A stretch of 43,994 nucleotides of DNA from Desulfovulcanus ferrireducens (lineage in GTDB: Bacteria > Desulfobacterota > Desulfovibrionia > Desulfovibrionales > Desulfonatronovibrionaceae), in assembly GCF_018704065.1 (NCBI RefSeq), contig NZ_JAGUQP010000024.1:1-43994 (forward strand). The letters are read 5' to 3'. Below the pieces are notes generated by a model that saw nothing but the letters and a program-made list of their open reading frames with translations, did not search any database and was not told where the DNA came from. Every line of letters begins with the position of its first letter. Positions within the stretch are counted from its first letter, which is position 1. The translations under genes and the position numbers were made by a program. Of the stretch, positions 43,553 through 43,994 are shown piece by piece.

Positions 43553-43849
43553 CTACTCCTCCAAATCCTCTTTCATTTTTTGAAACTCCTCTTTTGAGAT
43601 CTCACCTCTGGCATATCTCTTCTTTAAAATATCCATTGCATTTGCTTCTTTCTGGCTATTCTTCTTTACAAGAAAATAAACGATTAATGCAACTGCTACA
43701 AGGATAAAGATCATCATAACCGCTCCCCCAAAGGGATATCCTACCATATGCCCCCATCCATCCATGTAACCACGACCATTTTGTTCAGGATATGCCACGT
43801 TTGAAAAGAAATCATTCAATAAAAACAAGTTTGACACCATCTTACTCAC
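43553..43849 (-). CDS. SHOCT-domain membrane protein
   Basis: This 98-residue protein has a Gly/Tyr/His-rich start (YMDGWGHMVGYPFGG), one membrane helix (about 43-63) and a C-terminal SHOCT domain (about 70-98: MDILKKRYARGEISKEEFQKMKEDL). The arrangement is common in small proteins near envelope or stress genes; function is unknown. A perfect AAGGAGG precedes the ATG. A 15-base AT palindrome (43856-43870, AAATAAA-A-TTTATTT) overlaps the leader and could be an operator. Beyond it, 43871-43994 shows no gene. Confidence 0.85.
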   Translation of the reverse strand: MSKMVSNLFLLNDFFSNVAYPEQNGRGYMDGWGHMVGYPFGGAVMMIFILVAVALIVYFLVKKNSQKEANAMDILKKRYARGEISKEEFQKMKEDLEE

Positions 43850-43994
43850 CTCCTTAAATAAAATTTATTTTTCAACTTTCTCGTATGTTTACATCACCTG
43901 TTTTCAAATTTAAGAGATAAAGAAATAAGAATTTAGGCGTGACAGACCGTTCAACTTTCTGGTGCATCAAGACACCGTAACTCAGCTTTTGGTC

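Noticed and set aside
43459-43707. Plus-strand 82-codon frame near the right end
   Set aside because: It runs through the 15-base-pair hairpin and antisense to the SHOCT gene, which has a clear domain and a perfect ribosome site.
1-43994. CRISPR arrays, tRNA genes, transposases
   Set aside because: The repeats are dispersed foldback elements without regular spacers. I saw no cloverleaf with a CCA end, and no reading frame with transposase motifs.

Overview
The window reads as a chromosome segment of an AT-leaning sulfate-reducing deltaproteobacterium, most likely of the Desulfovibrionales (Desulfohalobiaceae/Desulfovibrio type). The best evidence is a selenocysteine-containing periplasmic [NiFeSe] hydrogenase (hysB-hysA-hysD) of the Desulfovibrio kind, a hemA-ccsA-sirC cluster, and many c-di-GMP, HDOD and two-component genes. 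The exact genus is inference. I found no tRNA, rRNA, CRISPR array or transposase gene.

Layout. 0.4-5.6 kb (+): a CpoB-like lipoprotein, dprA, a small protein paired with an HDOD protein, a REC-GGDEF protein and a Xer recombinase. 5.6-7.7 kb (-): a PilZ protein, a histidine-kinase-like ATPase and cheZ. 8.0-13.9 kb (-): ileS, lspA, lgt, a PLDc_N-like membrane protein, a second CpoB-like lipoprotein and a NIL-domain ferredoxin. 14.1-20.0 kb: galE, a PreP-type M16C peptidase and an M23 peptidase. 20.4-23.5 kb (+): the hydrogenase. hysA is read through an in-frame TGA (22898-22900), which is followed by a mini-SECIS-like hairpin. 24.0-26.0 kb: a tandem-ACT protein and UPF0210. 26.1-30.0 kb (-): two small unknown proteins, hemA, ccsA and sirC. 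30.5-32.9 kb: a large membrane GGDEF protein with two cysteine clusters. 33.3-35.9 kb (-): a sigma54 response regulator and its kinase. 36.0-43.3 kb: a probable accessory block described below. 43.6-43.8 kb (-): a SHOCT-domain membrane protein.

The accessory block is the most system-like part. A perfect sigma54 -24/-12 promoter (37048-37063) lies downstream of two identical-spacing dyads, TGTTCC-N6-GGAACA (36772-36789 and 36803-36820). It drives a YeiH/UPF0324 membrane protein and a 34-residue single-helix microprotein (38392-38496). A terminator and a universal stress protein follow. Next comes a PhnD-like binding protein translationally coupled to a histidine kinase and a sigma54-type response regulator. 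Two copies of a short repeat lie in the same orientation on either side of the block. I propose, as inference, that the binding protein and kinase sense an anion or small ligand and that the regulator switches on the YeiH, microprotein and stress-protein genes.

A second theme is repeats. Seven copies of one intergenic foldback family occur in 44 kb, in three architectures: a 96-bp minimal unit with 9-bp terminal inverted repeats, a ~316-bp form, and a ~470-480-bp form carrying a nested ~160-bp inner module. Three full copies have 5-6-bp flanking direct repeats, and two of these contain the TAG stop codon of the preceding gene.
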